Notes: a model not told the origin generated them from the sequence alone. A stretch of 64,000 nucleotides of DNA from Hyposmocoma kahamanoa (GCF_003589595.1 NW_020654080.1:10877698-10941697); one strand, 5' to 3'. Shown: positions 47,376 to 59,400, counted from the stretch's first letter. Numbers and translations are program-made.

Positions 47376-48139
47376 CAATTAATAATCAACATTCGAAAGC
47401 GTAAAAGATTACACGAGAGCCGACGAATTGCGGGCGGGCGACAGGTCGCGGGCTTACCGCCCCGCCACCACCGCACATTTGACATCGGACGAGGTCCATC
47501 AAAGAACTATAGCGACCATCAATAGCGTACTGCTTCTAACATCAACGAATTTCATCGCAATGGAGATGAGAAACATCAATAACGATAAACTGTTCGATTG
47601 CCAAACAAAATTTACACCGCATTCAGATCACTAACTGTAAAAGAGAACCATTAAAATGACTAATCAAACTATCAACATTCAAGAATCCAGTAAATGTTAA
47701 TTATATGTTGGAATTTATTGAAATTATTCGAAACAAAATTAATTCTTGTTGTGATATATTCTAGAGGAGAGTTTCTGGTTGTTTGTGGAGATGTAGAAGG
47801 CTCCCACGGACCGGTTTCACTAAGTGGTCCATCAACCTCGATGCCCGCGCCCGCTCCTTGCCGACCACCGCATACCGGCAGCCTAGCGCCGGCCCTGCCT
47901 ACCACACCGCAAGCTGGCCGCTGTCGCCGCCGACATTCCTCATCACTACATTGTAAGATCTATTCTCCAACGTGCATTTACCGCAAAACTAGCACCAAAC
48001 AGTATGTATGCGAAATCACTTGACCAATTTCCAGAATTGATACTCGCATGTTCACAGGATAGCTCATAGAGACGTACCTAAACGACTGAAACAGTATCTC
48101 AAGATAGGAGTATGCATTTGCATCAAGACGTTTGAGAAA

Positions 48140-48580
48140 GGCACAATGGTAGTACGAAGTCCTCTTCTAGTGAAGTGCATCGAGATCGGAGTCGGCGCCG
48201 CGCACGTCACGCGACCGCATTCCATGGCGCCTTCATTCATGTTGCACGAACGAGAGGCCGCTATAAGACCTTTGGTAGGAACGAGAAAGGCGAACGAGAG
48301 CCGTTACCCTGTATGGGAATGCAATTCGTAAGCGCACGCGCACGGATTTGATGCCGGACTTGCTGCGTTCCACCCAATGCCCGATGCTGAGCATATAGCG
48401 GCGTCCTACTCGCGCCGAAGTCGTTTCAGTGCAGCATATCTACCGATGCGTCTGTTTGCATACTGACGCCGGTGCGATTTGATCGATCGTCGGTTTCCTG
48501 TGAGAAACACAGATTGTTTGTCGAGTCAGGTGGCACAGTGCGTTACCGTAAACTCTTTGTGTGTCCGGACCGCACGCACC
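48140..48580. promoter_or_regulatory. Moderately GC-rich region, candidate regulatory element
   Basis: GC- and CpG-enriched stretch with CGCATTCC at 48216-48223, GGGAATGCAATTCG near 48317, a TTCAGT initiator-like sequence near 48427, and GATCGATCGTCGG at 48481. GGAATGCG recurs at 48728-48735. No exon could be defined. Confidence 0.35.
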
Positions 48581-48744
48581 GCCCTTTCTTTATTAGAATT
48601 TGTCTATTTAGCATATTGTTTAATAATGAATAGTAAAGCTTGAAATGCTTGGGTTTTAATATAAAAATCATCGTTTCTTGAAACGTAGAAAAACGTTAAT
48701 GTACGAAGTTCTTATTGGGAACTGCGTGGAATGCGGTTAGGCAC

Positions 48745-49450
48745 GACACACGACCCGTGGCTACCTTAAAACAGGTTAACATCACTCCATCTGCTTGAGA
48801 GTTAACTAACGTTGTTACATCATGTGGCATTTTGAAAAGAAATAGTGACAAATTTACTTTAGCTTCAGTAAACCACGCAAGTGCCTACAAGTAATACAAG
48901 AATAGAGCATTGTCGCCCCGATACAGTTACGGCTAGTCACATCCGCCTATAAACATACAGTACAATAGCGAGAAGTCTAAATATAGGGCAAAGTGAATAA
49001 TGACACTTTCTTCGAAGAAGCTATTTCGTTGTCGCAACAACAGCAGTAGGTAGTTATGTGACATTCCAAAACTTTTGTACTTAGTTCTATTCAAATTGCT
49101 TACAATACATTTGGCAAAACCTGAGAATCTGAGAACTACTCTGTCTAGAGAGGAAGAGAACATATCCTGATGTATGGTATCTTTCTATCTTAGGCGATTA
49201 TGAGAGAGACTGGAAAACGAATGTATGTGTGTGATCAACATTTGTTCAATGTCACAATCTGGATACTAGCCAAAAATGTCACAATAAGGAGAAAAATGTA
49301 AACACAGCCGCATTCTAATTCAAAAATAAGGTCGGATCACTGAGGTCGTCTCGTCTCCGCGATTGGGATGAGACGTCTCGCCAAAACATGACTCACATTA
49401 CTTTATTTTAGTAGAAGTCGCAGACGTTACGTAGGATTTCTTCTCGAATT
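48745..49450. other. No gene seen
   Basis: AT-rich DNA without recognisable frame or repeat. Confidence 0.5.
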
Positions 49451-49455
49451 TGTCT

Positions 49456-49707
49456 CTTTTTTTATAATATCAAGTGACGGGACGAACAAATTGTGCGCCT
49501 GCTGGTAAGCTGCAGGACTGTCCATAACAGTTGCAGTGCCACTCAGAGCTTTCGCCCGTAACCCTGAGACATAAGTTAACAAGTCCCATGTGCCTATAAT
49601 ATCACCAGCACCCTTACCCTTTCAAACCGGAACACAGTAATGCTGACATTACCGCTTGGCGGTAAAAATAGGTAAGGTTTCACAAGGCGCTCTACTGCTA
49701 CTAAAAC
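49456..49707 (-). repeat. Family A repeat, copy 5
   Basis: The inverse of family A, from TTTATAATATCAAGTGACGG at the left to GCTCTACTGCTACTAAAA at the right, with a small internal deletion in the middle (the TGAGGGGC segment is lost). Confidence 0.85.
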
Positions 49708-50213
49708 TCTATTACATTCCAGAATAAATTTATATATAGAAGATCATTTATGTAAGCAGTTGACAAAAATAGTTCAATGTAAATGATGTCGCCTATCACA
49801 CATTCAAAAGGTTTCGCTAAATCACTGCTTCATATATATTAGGTCGGACGCAACATACTTTTATTTATTTATTTAACGTACTAGGTACTAGTTTGTTTCT
49901 TTGTGGTTAACAACTCGTATCTTACACTGCATGATATTTAAAACCAATTAATTTTAAAATATAGTTTTAAATGAAACAAATCTATCAAATCGATTCAATA
50001 AATTAACATTAATGAAAATAAAAAATAAACTTAAGCACCAAACGACGATAGTACAAATTCTTGAAAAATTAAATTGTGCATTGTACCAGGTTTATGTTGG
50101 TCACCTCGTGTACTTTTGTATCTCAGCGTGTATTGACTTTAAAAACAGTCCTTATTTGGTGCGACTGCGACCGTTAAAGTTGCCCTTTGTATCACATCAT
50201 CAATGCAAATGAG

Positions 50214-50225
50214 CGTGATATCACG
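50214..50225. repeat. Perfect 12-bp palindrome
   Basis: CGTGATATCACG, in a GC-rich patch at 50220-50350. Possible dimer binding site. Confidence 0.6.
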
Positions 50226-51174
50226 GCTGAGCAATACGGCGTACAACAAACAGCTAACGAGTACGTGCAGAGGCGCCGCCGTTGCGGATTTCCTTTGACT
50301 GCAAGCAACATTCCTCGCGAGCCTTCGCGGTTACTCATTCGTGCCAAAGGGGCCTTCCATATACAAAGTTACTTTATATGGATGGTATTACTTGTTGAGA
50401 AACGCGTGTATTGGTTTTGATAGTTGCTAGAATTTTAAAAAACAGAAACGAGTAGGTACGTAATAAATGCTAATTTTTTTGCGGTTATCGTTTTTTATTC
50501 AAAGACATACAAGCTAATAAACAGCAAATTAATATTTAAATCGCTCCAGGCCGCCTAACTACAATTTTTCTGGTAAGAAAACATTTTTACCTAACACAAA
50601 TGAAATACACAGATTGCCCTACAGACCAGGAAAACAAATAAAATAAGCGTGTCGCCTCGAACTTGTACATCCATTATGTTTCGAAGAAATAGTCACTAAA
50701 ATCTTCGTGTGTCCGTTCATTCAAACAGTCAAAACAGTGTTTTTAACTTAAATATGAAAAAAATTCAAAGTCACCACAATTAAGAGCTTTCTTTGTGCTT
50801 TGTGAACGTCAATGTTACGAAACGCAGTGTTCGGTACGAATAATTTAAAATTCCATTATAGGACTACATTTTATTAATAACTATTATTTAACTCTTTATT
50901 TATTTAGGAACTGACCATTATGGAACATGTCAGCTCTATTAGAAAAATAATACATCAAAAAAACATTTATAGAATCCAAACAGATAAATCAAAATACTAC
51001 TTAACCAAACATGTACATAAAATCTTTGCGGCACTACTTGGCTCAGACAAAACCGATTAACAACACCCAACATTAAATGCAGCAAAACCAACCTGTGCAA
51101 ATAACCGCACCTTGATAGATTCAGTCCGAACACACTCGCGCGTACATACGCGCCGACAATTTGAGTCCTACTTA

Positions 51175-51850
51175 GGGCGCGTTCCAATTATTATCGTAAC
51201 GTTTTATTTATCGTTTGACGACTGTCGCGTCTAGCATGTTCCCATATCACGACTATCTTTCGTGACTGTGTTGTGGATGTTTATTTTATCGTTGAACGAC
51301 TGTCGTTTCTAGCTGTTCCCACTAGATCATGACGGCAATTTATTTGTTCACGATAGCCGCCTTGTCGTTTGGACGACAGAATCGTTTGAAGTTGCGATTA
51401 TCTGGATGCTGATAAGCAATAATGTGTCAACCAATATGATCATAGTTAATAAAACTAACCTATAATAAATAAATTAAACTATAATTTCCCAACAACACGT
51501 ACATCAGCAAAAGTTTTCATTTCTTAGGTAATTTTTAGAATGAACTATCAAAAACAACGAAAATAATATTTAAGTGCCATTTTCGCAAATGTATGATCGT
51601 CTTGGTTGACACCTTATTGCTTATCAGCATTCTGTTGTCACATTTTTATCGTGACGTTTTATTTATCGTCAGACGACTGTCGTTCTAGCTCTTCCCATTA
51701 TCACGACAGTCTGTCGTCGTAACGACAAAAAAGCCGTGAACGACAGTTAATCGTGATGGACTATATGTGAACAACTTCATTCAAATATACAAGCCACGAC
51801 ACTTTAAACTGCACGACTATCTGTCGTCACGACATAATGGGAACGCGCTC
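51175..51850. mobile_element. 676-bp foldback element with TTA duplication and internal repeats
   Basis: Ends are GGGCGCGTTCC at the left and GGAACGCGCTC at the right (10 of 11 inverse), flanked by TTA at 51172-51174 and 51851-51853. Long subterminal arms also pair: GCTGATAAGCAATAA near 51408 has its inverse, TTATTGCTTATCAGC, near 51614. Inside are three direct copies of a 50-55 base unit (TTTATTTATCGT, GACGACTGTCG, TCTAGCT, TTCCCA) near 51205, 51285 and 51655. Form and TTA duplication suggest a PIF/Harbinger-type non-autonomous element. No coding capacity. Confidence 0.85.
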
Positions 51851-51972
51851 TTAATGTTACGTAGTCAAACCAAACAACACGAGGAGGCTCACACTGCATG
51901 GTCATGTACCAGATTCCTTTTTCCAGGGATCTTATATCGAAAAACTCCTTCCAACAAAAATGGAAGTTTTTT

Positions 51973-52236
51973 ACTTTTAATAATATCAAGTGACGGAACG
52001 AACAAGTCGTGCGCCTGATGGAAAGCTACACTTGTCCATAACAATTGCAATGCCACTCAGAGCTTTAAATCGCAAAGATCTGAGGGGCGCTGCCACTGCG
52101 CCCCTCACCCTGAGACATAAGTACCCTTACCCTTCCAAACTGGAACGCAGTAATGCCACATTTCTGCCAAATAGAAAAAATGGGGCAGTACTTCCCTGGA
52201 CGAACTCTTTCACAAGGAGCTCTACTACTACTAAAG
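51973..52236 (-). repeat. Family A repeat, copy 6
   Basis: The inverse of family A, from TAATATCAAGTGACGGAACG to GGAGCTCTACTACTACTAAA. It includes the full AGATCTGAGGGGCGCTGCCA segment lost in copy 5. Confidence 0.85.
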
Positions 52237-52337
52237 TAACCTTTATAATTTACAACCACTTCAAAAAAGTCAGGTACAAGGTCAACCTCAGATCAAATAC
52301 AAAAACAAGTAATAAAAAAAAAAAAAATTGAACAAGT

Positions 52338-52806
52338 AAGGATTCTACATTTTAAATCATACTGCCAAGTTTTTTACACGTGCAGCCTTTGGACCAACTA
52401 TACGCACAGAGCCATCAGCGCCCTGCGAGTACAATATACCAATGGTTTTCGTATGTTGTTGGGGTTGCCGCGGTTCTGCAGCGCGTCAGGCATGTTTGCA
52501 CAGGCTCGCAATGATGACTTTTATGCCATTATGCGCAAAAAGTCGGCCTCACTGCTCTGCAGACTGCGAACCAGCTCCAACCCAATACTGAAAACCATTG
52601 CCAGGAGAATTGACTCTCACTTTATGCGGCAACTTTTTTCGCCGCGTTTTTAATTGCCTCAAATGTTCATGTTTTTATTTTAATTTTAATTTAATAATGT
52701 TTAGATTCAGTGCCTACTAACATAATTTTTAAGAATAAAATTGTTACTAACACATGTGGACTAAATAGTTGTCTGAAATAAATATATATTATTATTATTA
52801 TTATAA
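52338..52806 (+). mobile_element. Non-LTR retrotransposon 3' fragment (second family)
   Basis: An open stretch from 52338 reads through FKSYCQVFYTCSLWTNYTHR, ALRVQYTNGFRMLLGLPRFC and SASGMFAQARNDDFYAIMRK to a stop near 52650. The LLGLPRF-SASGMF-A-A-F-A-MRK pattern is the C-terminal end of the polymerase protein of a widespread lepidopteran LINE. A 3' UTR follows, and the copy ends in GAAATAAATA and a TTA-repeat tail at about 52778-52806. Its 5' side is cut at about 52325, just beyond family A copy 6, so this is a 5'-truncated insertion. The clade (jockey or RTE-like) is not resolved. Confidence 0.82.
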
Positions 52807-54766
52807 AAACAATAGAAGTCAATATGTGACGGCACCCACTGCAACCTCAAGGATCTCCCATTAGTCTTAACATTATTAATTTATTTTAAAATGTTCTAGT
52901 CTAATGGAACACACTGTTTGCCATAAGATACACCGAGCATTCTTATTCATTTACATTTAGCATGTAAGTATGCTGAATGGCACTCTTACTATCAGTCAAG
53001 ACTGCAACATTTTGACAGGTTAAAATCTCCACATACGACAACGCTTTAATAATAATGAAATTTCAAAAGGAATACGACTTCAGCGATATCACGACGACTG
53101 GAAAGCAACAGAAGGTGCATTCATCGTTAAAGTTGTAAGGTCTAGAAGCGAAAATTGAGAATACGTACATACTGTTCAAAATGTTTACTTGTTGAATTCT
53201 GTGACGTATTAAGTTCAAGTAATGTAACAGCATAAGCGAGTGTCTTTCTTTCCTTCGTACAGGCGCGTCTCCTAGGAAGTAACAAGTAATAGTGGGGGAA
53301 AAATTCACGAGCGAAAGATATATGAGCACATTAAAGAAACTCAGTTCAAGTTATTGGATCACGCAAAAAACATCCAAACGATACAAATCTCTCCATAAGG
53401 CCCTGCAGGCACACTAACACCGAATCTCCCTTATAATTATCATGTCGTCCGTGAAAATAAGAACTCAGGATTCGATATATGTGCGTAGCGATTCCATTAA
53501 TTTCATAAATCACATAACATATGAAATTGTCATATTGATTAAACTCTACTACTCATTCGTAAGTCAGACAACCCTGACAAAAATAAGTAATTTTCTTCTA
53601 AGGGTTGCACTTTGTAAAGAAACATTTGAATATATTTATAATTTACAATGTTTATTTCAAATATGACAGATGAAGGCCACCTGCAAGAGCTAGACGGGTG
53701 ACAACTATGGATTTTTGTCATCCAAGTACGCAGAAGCTGTATAATAATAACCTCTAGTGCAAAGTTTTTATTTCACTATTTTTTTAAAATTTAACATTGC
53801 CCCTTAAACGAATTTGTGGCTTTGTGAAGACGACTTCGTATGTTTATTATTATTTTTCATAAAAATTACTATTCTTATTAGCATAAATTACATTTTCATA
53901 AATGTAGTGTGAAGTTTCTTTTTCTACCTGTACTTTGTCAACTATAATTTCATAAACCTCATATTTGCACTTTTTACTTCTGAATCAAAATTCTATTGTC
54001 TATGGTACTCGCCACTGAACTGAAAAATTTCATTAAAGTTCAGAACACAAAACTATAGTGAGTTTTAAAAAATTTCGCATTTTTGATAATTAAAATATCA
54101 ATTAGGACTCCACTCAAACATTATACTGCCTCCTGATTGGCACTGGAAATATATGCGGTACTTGGCCACTTCTATATATTTGGTTTTTTATTTTGTTGCG
54201 TTTGTTTGGCTTTCGTCTAAATATATGAAGTGGCTGTATGGTGGAACCTTTGCCTACCTTAATAAAGGGGTAAAATTATTTTTTTAAATGACCACGGATT
54301 GAGAACATAATATACTTTAAATATTGGTTGTTTCATTATTTTATTCACTCGTAGAAAAAAGTATTGTATGCAATCATTATGTATGTAAACATTATTAATT
54401 AGGTCTTAAAATCTCGTACTACGTTCCTCGATTTTAAGAATCCTCATCAACCAACGATTGCATAAAATACTATTAAACTTTGTTAATTTCTTTAAAGTTT
54501 TCTCTCAAAGGCATTAGGTACCGTAACTGAGTTTGATATATGTATATATATTCATTGATAGCAACAGCTAGTGATTTTTGTATTATTTATCAATTGTAAT
54601 TTGCTCACTTAAACTGTCCGTTACATTTATTAATAAGCTTACTCATTTAATCCCGTGACCAATCTTATAAAATGTCTTACTATAATCTGTTTAAATATCG
54701 TCGTCTTTGGTCCATCCATATCCTATATTTATATATTTTTTATTCATCCATAGTTTCACAATTTTT
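52807..54766. other. AT-rich DNA, no gene seen
   Basis: Contains the dispersed fragment at 53790-53834 shared with 35069-35110. A partial inverted pair lies near 54170-54235 (CCACTTCTATATATTTGG against AAATATATGAAGTGG). Open frames are short and AT-rich. Confidence 0.5.
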
Positions 54767-55080
54767 AACCGGCTTCAAAAAAAAGGAGGAGGTTCTCAAT
54801 TCGACAGTATTTTTTGTATGTATGTTACGCGATAACTCCGGCTTTATGAATCGAATTTTATGATTCTTTTTTTGTTGGAAAGAGAGGTACCTCAGGAATG
54901 GTCCCATTTCCCAAATGTTCCCAAATTTTAAGAAAATATTGCGCCTCTAAGTGTGGCAAACTTGTGGATTAATCCGGTTTCACGCAATTTCCGGCAACCA
55001 ATTTTAATAAAACTTGGCAAATAGATGTAATACCATGAACTTCTGAGGTCGGTTTTTTAGTACTATGTACTGATTAATGT
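54767..55080 (+). repeat. Family E dispersed repeat, left copy
   Basis: Starts AACCGGCTTCAAAAAAAAGG, continues with TGTATGTATGTTACGCGATA, TGATTCTTTTTTTGTTGGAA and GGTCCCATTT, and ends GAGGTCGGTTTTTTAGTACT near 55070. This is a very common lepidopteran repeat type (family name not assigned). Confidence 0.75.
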
Positions 55081-55909
55081 TAATTATACATTACAAAGAG
55101 AGAATGTGCTCTTAGTAATGATTTAACAGACTTAGATGTACTCCAGAGAAAACCGATTTGTGAAACGGTGAAACTATTACGCAGGGTATAAATAAGCAGC
55201 CAGTATAAAAAAGCCATAAATTTGTGCATATCCTATCAAAAACTTTGGCTATCAAACATGCACAATTTTGATAAAGTGCTACAATTTAGTCATTTAATTT
55301 TATTGCTCAAAACAAAACTCATTTAGTTAGATTGATAGGAAATAAGCTTATAACGCATTGACTTACAATTATATGGACGTCGGGTCCGCGCTAAAAAGGG
55401 TCCGAACTTATAGGGCGTTAAAATCGTATACAGAGCGTCATTCACGCTTTAGTCTTCGTTTGTTCGACTGACAGCGAAGCAAGCAAAATTAGACAGTACT
55501 GCGATGACATTACAATTAAAATTCAACGTTTTAGCTTTTTCATATTCCTTTACATGTCACTACGTTTAAATAGGTTGACTTGGGACATTTTTTTCGTGGT
55601 TTTTGTATTAGACCCGTCGTCGATTTATTTGTAAGTCAATGTTATAAGGGTTAAAAAAAGCACCACACAGGGTATTTTCATAGTTAACAGCAATTCCGAC
55701 GTAAGTAAGTCAGGGAAGTAAGAAACCAAACTTGAGTTTGGATCTATTTGTTCATGAATGCCTTGAAACGCTTTGAATAGACATAGATGATCCGACTCTT
55801 AGTCCTCACAGCACCCTCCATTCAAAAGTTTGATTCTAGATCGTAATATTTTCATATTGTACTGATTTTAGGACCACAGAGGTCGTTTTTATATAGTCGT
55901 ATGCCATGA
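55081..55909. other. Spacer between inverted family E copies
   Basis: 830 bases of AT-rich DNA with no recognised frame. It could be the interior of a larger foldback element whose arms are the two family E copies, or simply two independent insertions. Confidence 0.45.
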
Positions 55910-56115
55910 TATGTTATTAATAATCTCAGTACAGAGTACTAAAAAAGCCGACCTCAAAAGTTATTCATCCCCTAATTTGCCATCCTTAGAGGTGGAACAT
56001 TTTCTTCAAATTTAAATGGGACCACTACTCTTTCTAACAAAAAAGACACATCAAAATTGGTCCACAAATGAGTATAGATATGGCGTAACATACATAAAAA
56101 AAAAGTCGAATAGGA
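55910..56115 (-). repeat. Family E dispersed repeat, right copy (inverted)
   Basis: In inverse orientation, AGTACTAAAAAAGCCGACCT matches the end of the left copy and GCGTAACATACATAAAAAAA with GTCGAAT matches its start. Several internal blocks are shorter than in the left copy. Confidence 0.72.
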
Positions 56116-56646
56116 ATTAAAAATAGGAATTGTGGCCGTCCGTCATGGTGGCAACAGTACTTACTACTCGCTAATGTATTTAAAGATAGTTCATCCCATT
56201 AACATATTTGTTTTATATGCTATGATTTAGAACCTTCTCGATCTTCTTTTTTTTCATGGTTTTTATTAGCGCAAGAGAGTACAACTGAGATTGGTTGATG
56301 GCTATAATCAATCATTATCAAGTTACATATAGATACACTACATGCCCTTTTTCCATCGGGATAGGTAGAGGCCACAGCCTTCAGCTTGCTACGATCCTGA
56401 CGCACACCTTTCGCTTCATCAATACGCATCAATGCGTTCAAAATCGATAGTCCGTTAAAGGTACTTTTGACTTGGCCTTTTTTTAGAACGCCCTCAATTT
56501 ACTGGCTTCATAATATGAAATTACCTTATTATTTTAGGTCACCAAGTGTTAAAAGGCAAATGAAATCTTCCTTTTACATAAAGTTATGAATACACGCATA
56601 GCAGGTACATGCATAATATGTGATTGAAATAAACAACTTGGTTAAG

Positions 56647-56880
56647 GCGATTATATTAGACATCATCACAGACCTACGTTGCTCTGATCCCAAAGTAAGT
56701 AAGTAGCTAAAGCACTTATGTTATGGAAATCGGAAACGACAGTACCACAAACACCCAGACCCGAGACAATATAGAAAAGTTAGTTTTCTACACTGACCCG
56801 GCCGGGGATCGAACCCGGGACCTCAGAGATGGCAACACCATGAAAACCGGTGTGCAAGCCACTCGACCATTCAGGTCGTT
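56647..56880 (-). mobile_element. tRNA-derived SINE (type 2)
   Basis: On the minus strand, starting near 56880: A-box-like TGGTCGAGTGGCTTGCACAC near 56868-56849, B box GGGTTCGATCCCC at 56816-56804, then a body with GTCTGGGTGTTTGTGGTACT, GTCGTTTCCGATTTCCATAA and CTTTAGCTACTTACTT, ending TGATGTCTAATATAA near 56650. The tRNA-like 5' end and fixed body are typical of lepidopteran SINEs. It is not a functional tRNA because the acceptor and anticodon stems are not formed. Confidence 0.88.
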
Positions 56881-57305
56881 AAAACTAACTTACAATGTGT
56901 GGAGTATCAGAGCGATAATCTCGCGAATGTAGGTACTAGTGGTGGCGACATGTTAAGCAGGTGAATTATGAATGGAACACGTCACTGCGCTGCGCCCACG
57001 CACCACCGCGCCGCGCCACTACCGCAGGCAGCCTGTCCGAGCCCGATACAAGTGCCGCCATCAATTCTGGTAATCATATATTTCTTGGTCATCTCAGATC
57101 GAGATTAGCTCCGATTGTTCCCCTTAATATTGTTAACAAACTTGTTCTTTTAATAAATTATAACTTCTAATGCAGCTTATTAGAATGGGCGGGTTTGTCA
57201 TAATAATTTTCTTATTTTATTAAGAATTTAGCGTCAAGTAGCATATCAAGTGTTTAACGTTCGACGACTTAACAGGTTGGTATTGATAGTGCTTCATGTC
57301 TACAG

Positions 57306-57605
57306 TCAAGTTTGCCATAGTAGTCCATACGGACCCCTGAGGGTCTACGGGATGATCCTAGAGTTCTGTGGTAAGTAAAAAATGCTTAGAGCGCTTGAAG
57401 AATTGCGGGGGTCGGCGAAAAAGATCGAAAGTTTTCATCTAAAAAATTTGAAAAGCGATGTCTCCAGCATGACCACGCGGATCGATCATGCATAGTTTCA
57501 GCATTTTTAGTAGGTTTTAATAAATCATAAAAGTTAATTTACTGAGGAGTTCAATGGTTGTGTTTTTGTTGTGGTCCACGACCGAAATAACTCTGGGAAC
57601 CACTG
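57306..57605. mobile_element. 300-bp non-autonomous hAT-like element with 8-bp duplication
   Basis: GTCTACAG is present at 57298-57305 and again at 57606-57613, directly flanking a 300-base segment. The right end, CTGGGAACCACTG, is the inverse of CAGTGGTTCCCAG, a classic hAT terminus; the left end TCAAGTTTGCCA is decayed (7 of 12 matching). Inside are GACCCCTGAGGGTC and GTTGTGGTCCACGACC. No coding part. Confidence 0.72.
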
Positions 57606-57613
57606 GTCTACAG

Positions 57614-58780
57614 GATCTAGCTTCAGTAAATGCTTATTTCCTACCCATCTATCAATTTGATATTGCATCTTACCATTAAACAATTTAAATTAAAACTCAA
57701 GGAGTCACAAGCAAATCATGGTACTCAATAGAAGAATGCGGTGGCATAAATAAATACATTAATTCTATGTGGTTGTTAGAGCTTGTTAAGACATAGACGC
57801 CTCGGGAGTTAGTTTATGCAAGTATTCTCGCGGATATGCAAGCTATACAATCACTCGCGCTTAAGCCATTACTCATCCATTCATATAACTATACCTAACG
57901 TAAGGGGCCAAGGGCGGCGCTAGACACGGGTAGATATCCACAGATTTACTCACTATGTTTAATATTCACACAGTAAAATATACTCATTAGGAAAAAATGT
58001 GCATATATCGGAAACCTGTTAGAGTACGGTATGACTCACCGCTGCGTTGCAACTATAATTAATTATAATTTAATATTGAACAAATTCGTAATGGATTTTC
58101 CGGTTACACCATATCGTGGATCAAAAAATATAAATTGCCCACTCACTGATTTTCACAATTGAGAAGTGCACTTGTTTACATCGGATATTTCCAAGCTTCG
58201 CGGAAATACCGGTAATTAATTTCCTGATAATGACTACGTGAGATGCATACCGAGCCCTAAGAAAATAAAAATGTTTAACGTATTTATGCAATCGGGTCTA
58301 TTGTACACAATACTTACTGTATAGTAAATATAGTTGTTGCAGTTTAATAGTGTAATTTCAGAAGTTAGCACATAAATAATATTAAAGGTTATTTAGTAGA
58401 GTTGCAAATACACTTTTGCGCGAAGTATCTTGGGATTTGGTATCCTAATTGGTGACACCGTTAGTATACTAAAGAGACACGTGTATAATTTAACGCTCGC
58501 AACTAAGAAAGCATACGACACGAGTCTATATATAAAGAATCGACGTACGTGCCGCTCAAATTCATGAAAGATCGCGCAATATGATCATCTTGCTTGCAGG
58601 AATCTGTGGCCGTTGCAATAAACGGTTTGAGCAGATATGAAGTTTAGTCAGCTAGATAATTCCATAATGTGGCGTAATTTTTTTCGCACGGTCCTATAGT
58701 AGGTGCCAACTGTGGAAGTACCTAAGGCGGGTGCAGATTGTTTGGATGCAACGTGCACAGTTATGTGTATGCATAACAGG
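57614..58780. other. No gene seen
   Basis: AT-rich DNA. A TATA-like CTATATATAAAG at 58527-58538 stands alone without a supported downstream transcript. Confidence 0.5.
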
Positions 58781-59159
58781 CAATTAGGTCGCAATGACGT
58801 GGGCGCGGCCACCATGACGCAGATGCGTGACTGACGTAACGAGCAAATAATTGATATAATAAAAGAATCGCTTACTGCTGGAATAATTAATTATGTAAGG
58901 CGAAAGAAAACGAGTATTTTATCAGCATTGTTTCCGTTTCTACATCGACCACCAGACGCGAAGTCTCGCATTCCTCAAACGAGATGACAGCTTAATTTGC
59001 CCTCTGTAAGTACGAGTAAATGCAGGTGGTCTCGAGTAACAAACGTAAGAAAGCTTCGCCGGCATATCTTGATTAAAGTAAGAGATGAATGCGAAAAATG
59101 GGAACGTTATTAGGGAAGATAAAGAGCGATCAAAATAATGAACGGGCAACAATGATGTG

Positions 59160-59400
59160 AGTGATAGTATACCGTTTTAGAACAAACGGCGGCGCCCAGC
59201 GGCGGCGGTGGCCGGCGAACAGGAAATCGTAAAAGCGCATCTAGAGCGCCAATGCGCGGACGCATCTTCCGGAAACGCGCTTTCCGGCGTCCACCGCGTC
59301 GCTAGCTTCCGCCTAATATTCTTCGTTTTACAAGCGCCCGTCGCCGACGTTTACAGAAATTCTCTATTTCTGGCGAGGAACTTGACGTGAAGGATCTGCC
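59160..59400. promoter_or_regulatory. GC-rich patch with paired ETS-like and GCGC motifs
   Basis: Contains CGGCGGCGCCCAGCGGCGGC, GCGCCAATGCGCGGACGCAT, and the perfect inverted pair CCGGAAA-CGCGC-TTTCCGG at 59268-59286. ETS-type and NRF-1-type sequences together in a CpG-rich patch are common in promoters. No ATG-started exon with recognised content follows. Confidence 0.4.

Noticed and set aside
47151..47525. Frames encoding long ER or SL repeats
   Set aside because: They are forced by the (GA)n microsatellite.
54136..54160. Segment TTGGCACTGGAA similar to an insect microRNA (miR-263 type)
   Set aside because: The seed differs by one base and no proper precursor hairpin surrounds it.
56790..56880. 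Possible tRNA gene
   Set aside because: Only the A- and B-box regions are tRNA-like; stems do not form and the sequence continues into a SINE body.
58527..58538. TATA box promoter
   Set aside because: CTATATATAAAG is easily found by chance in AT-rich DNA and no transcript or exon follows.
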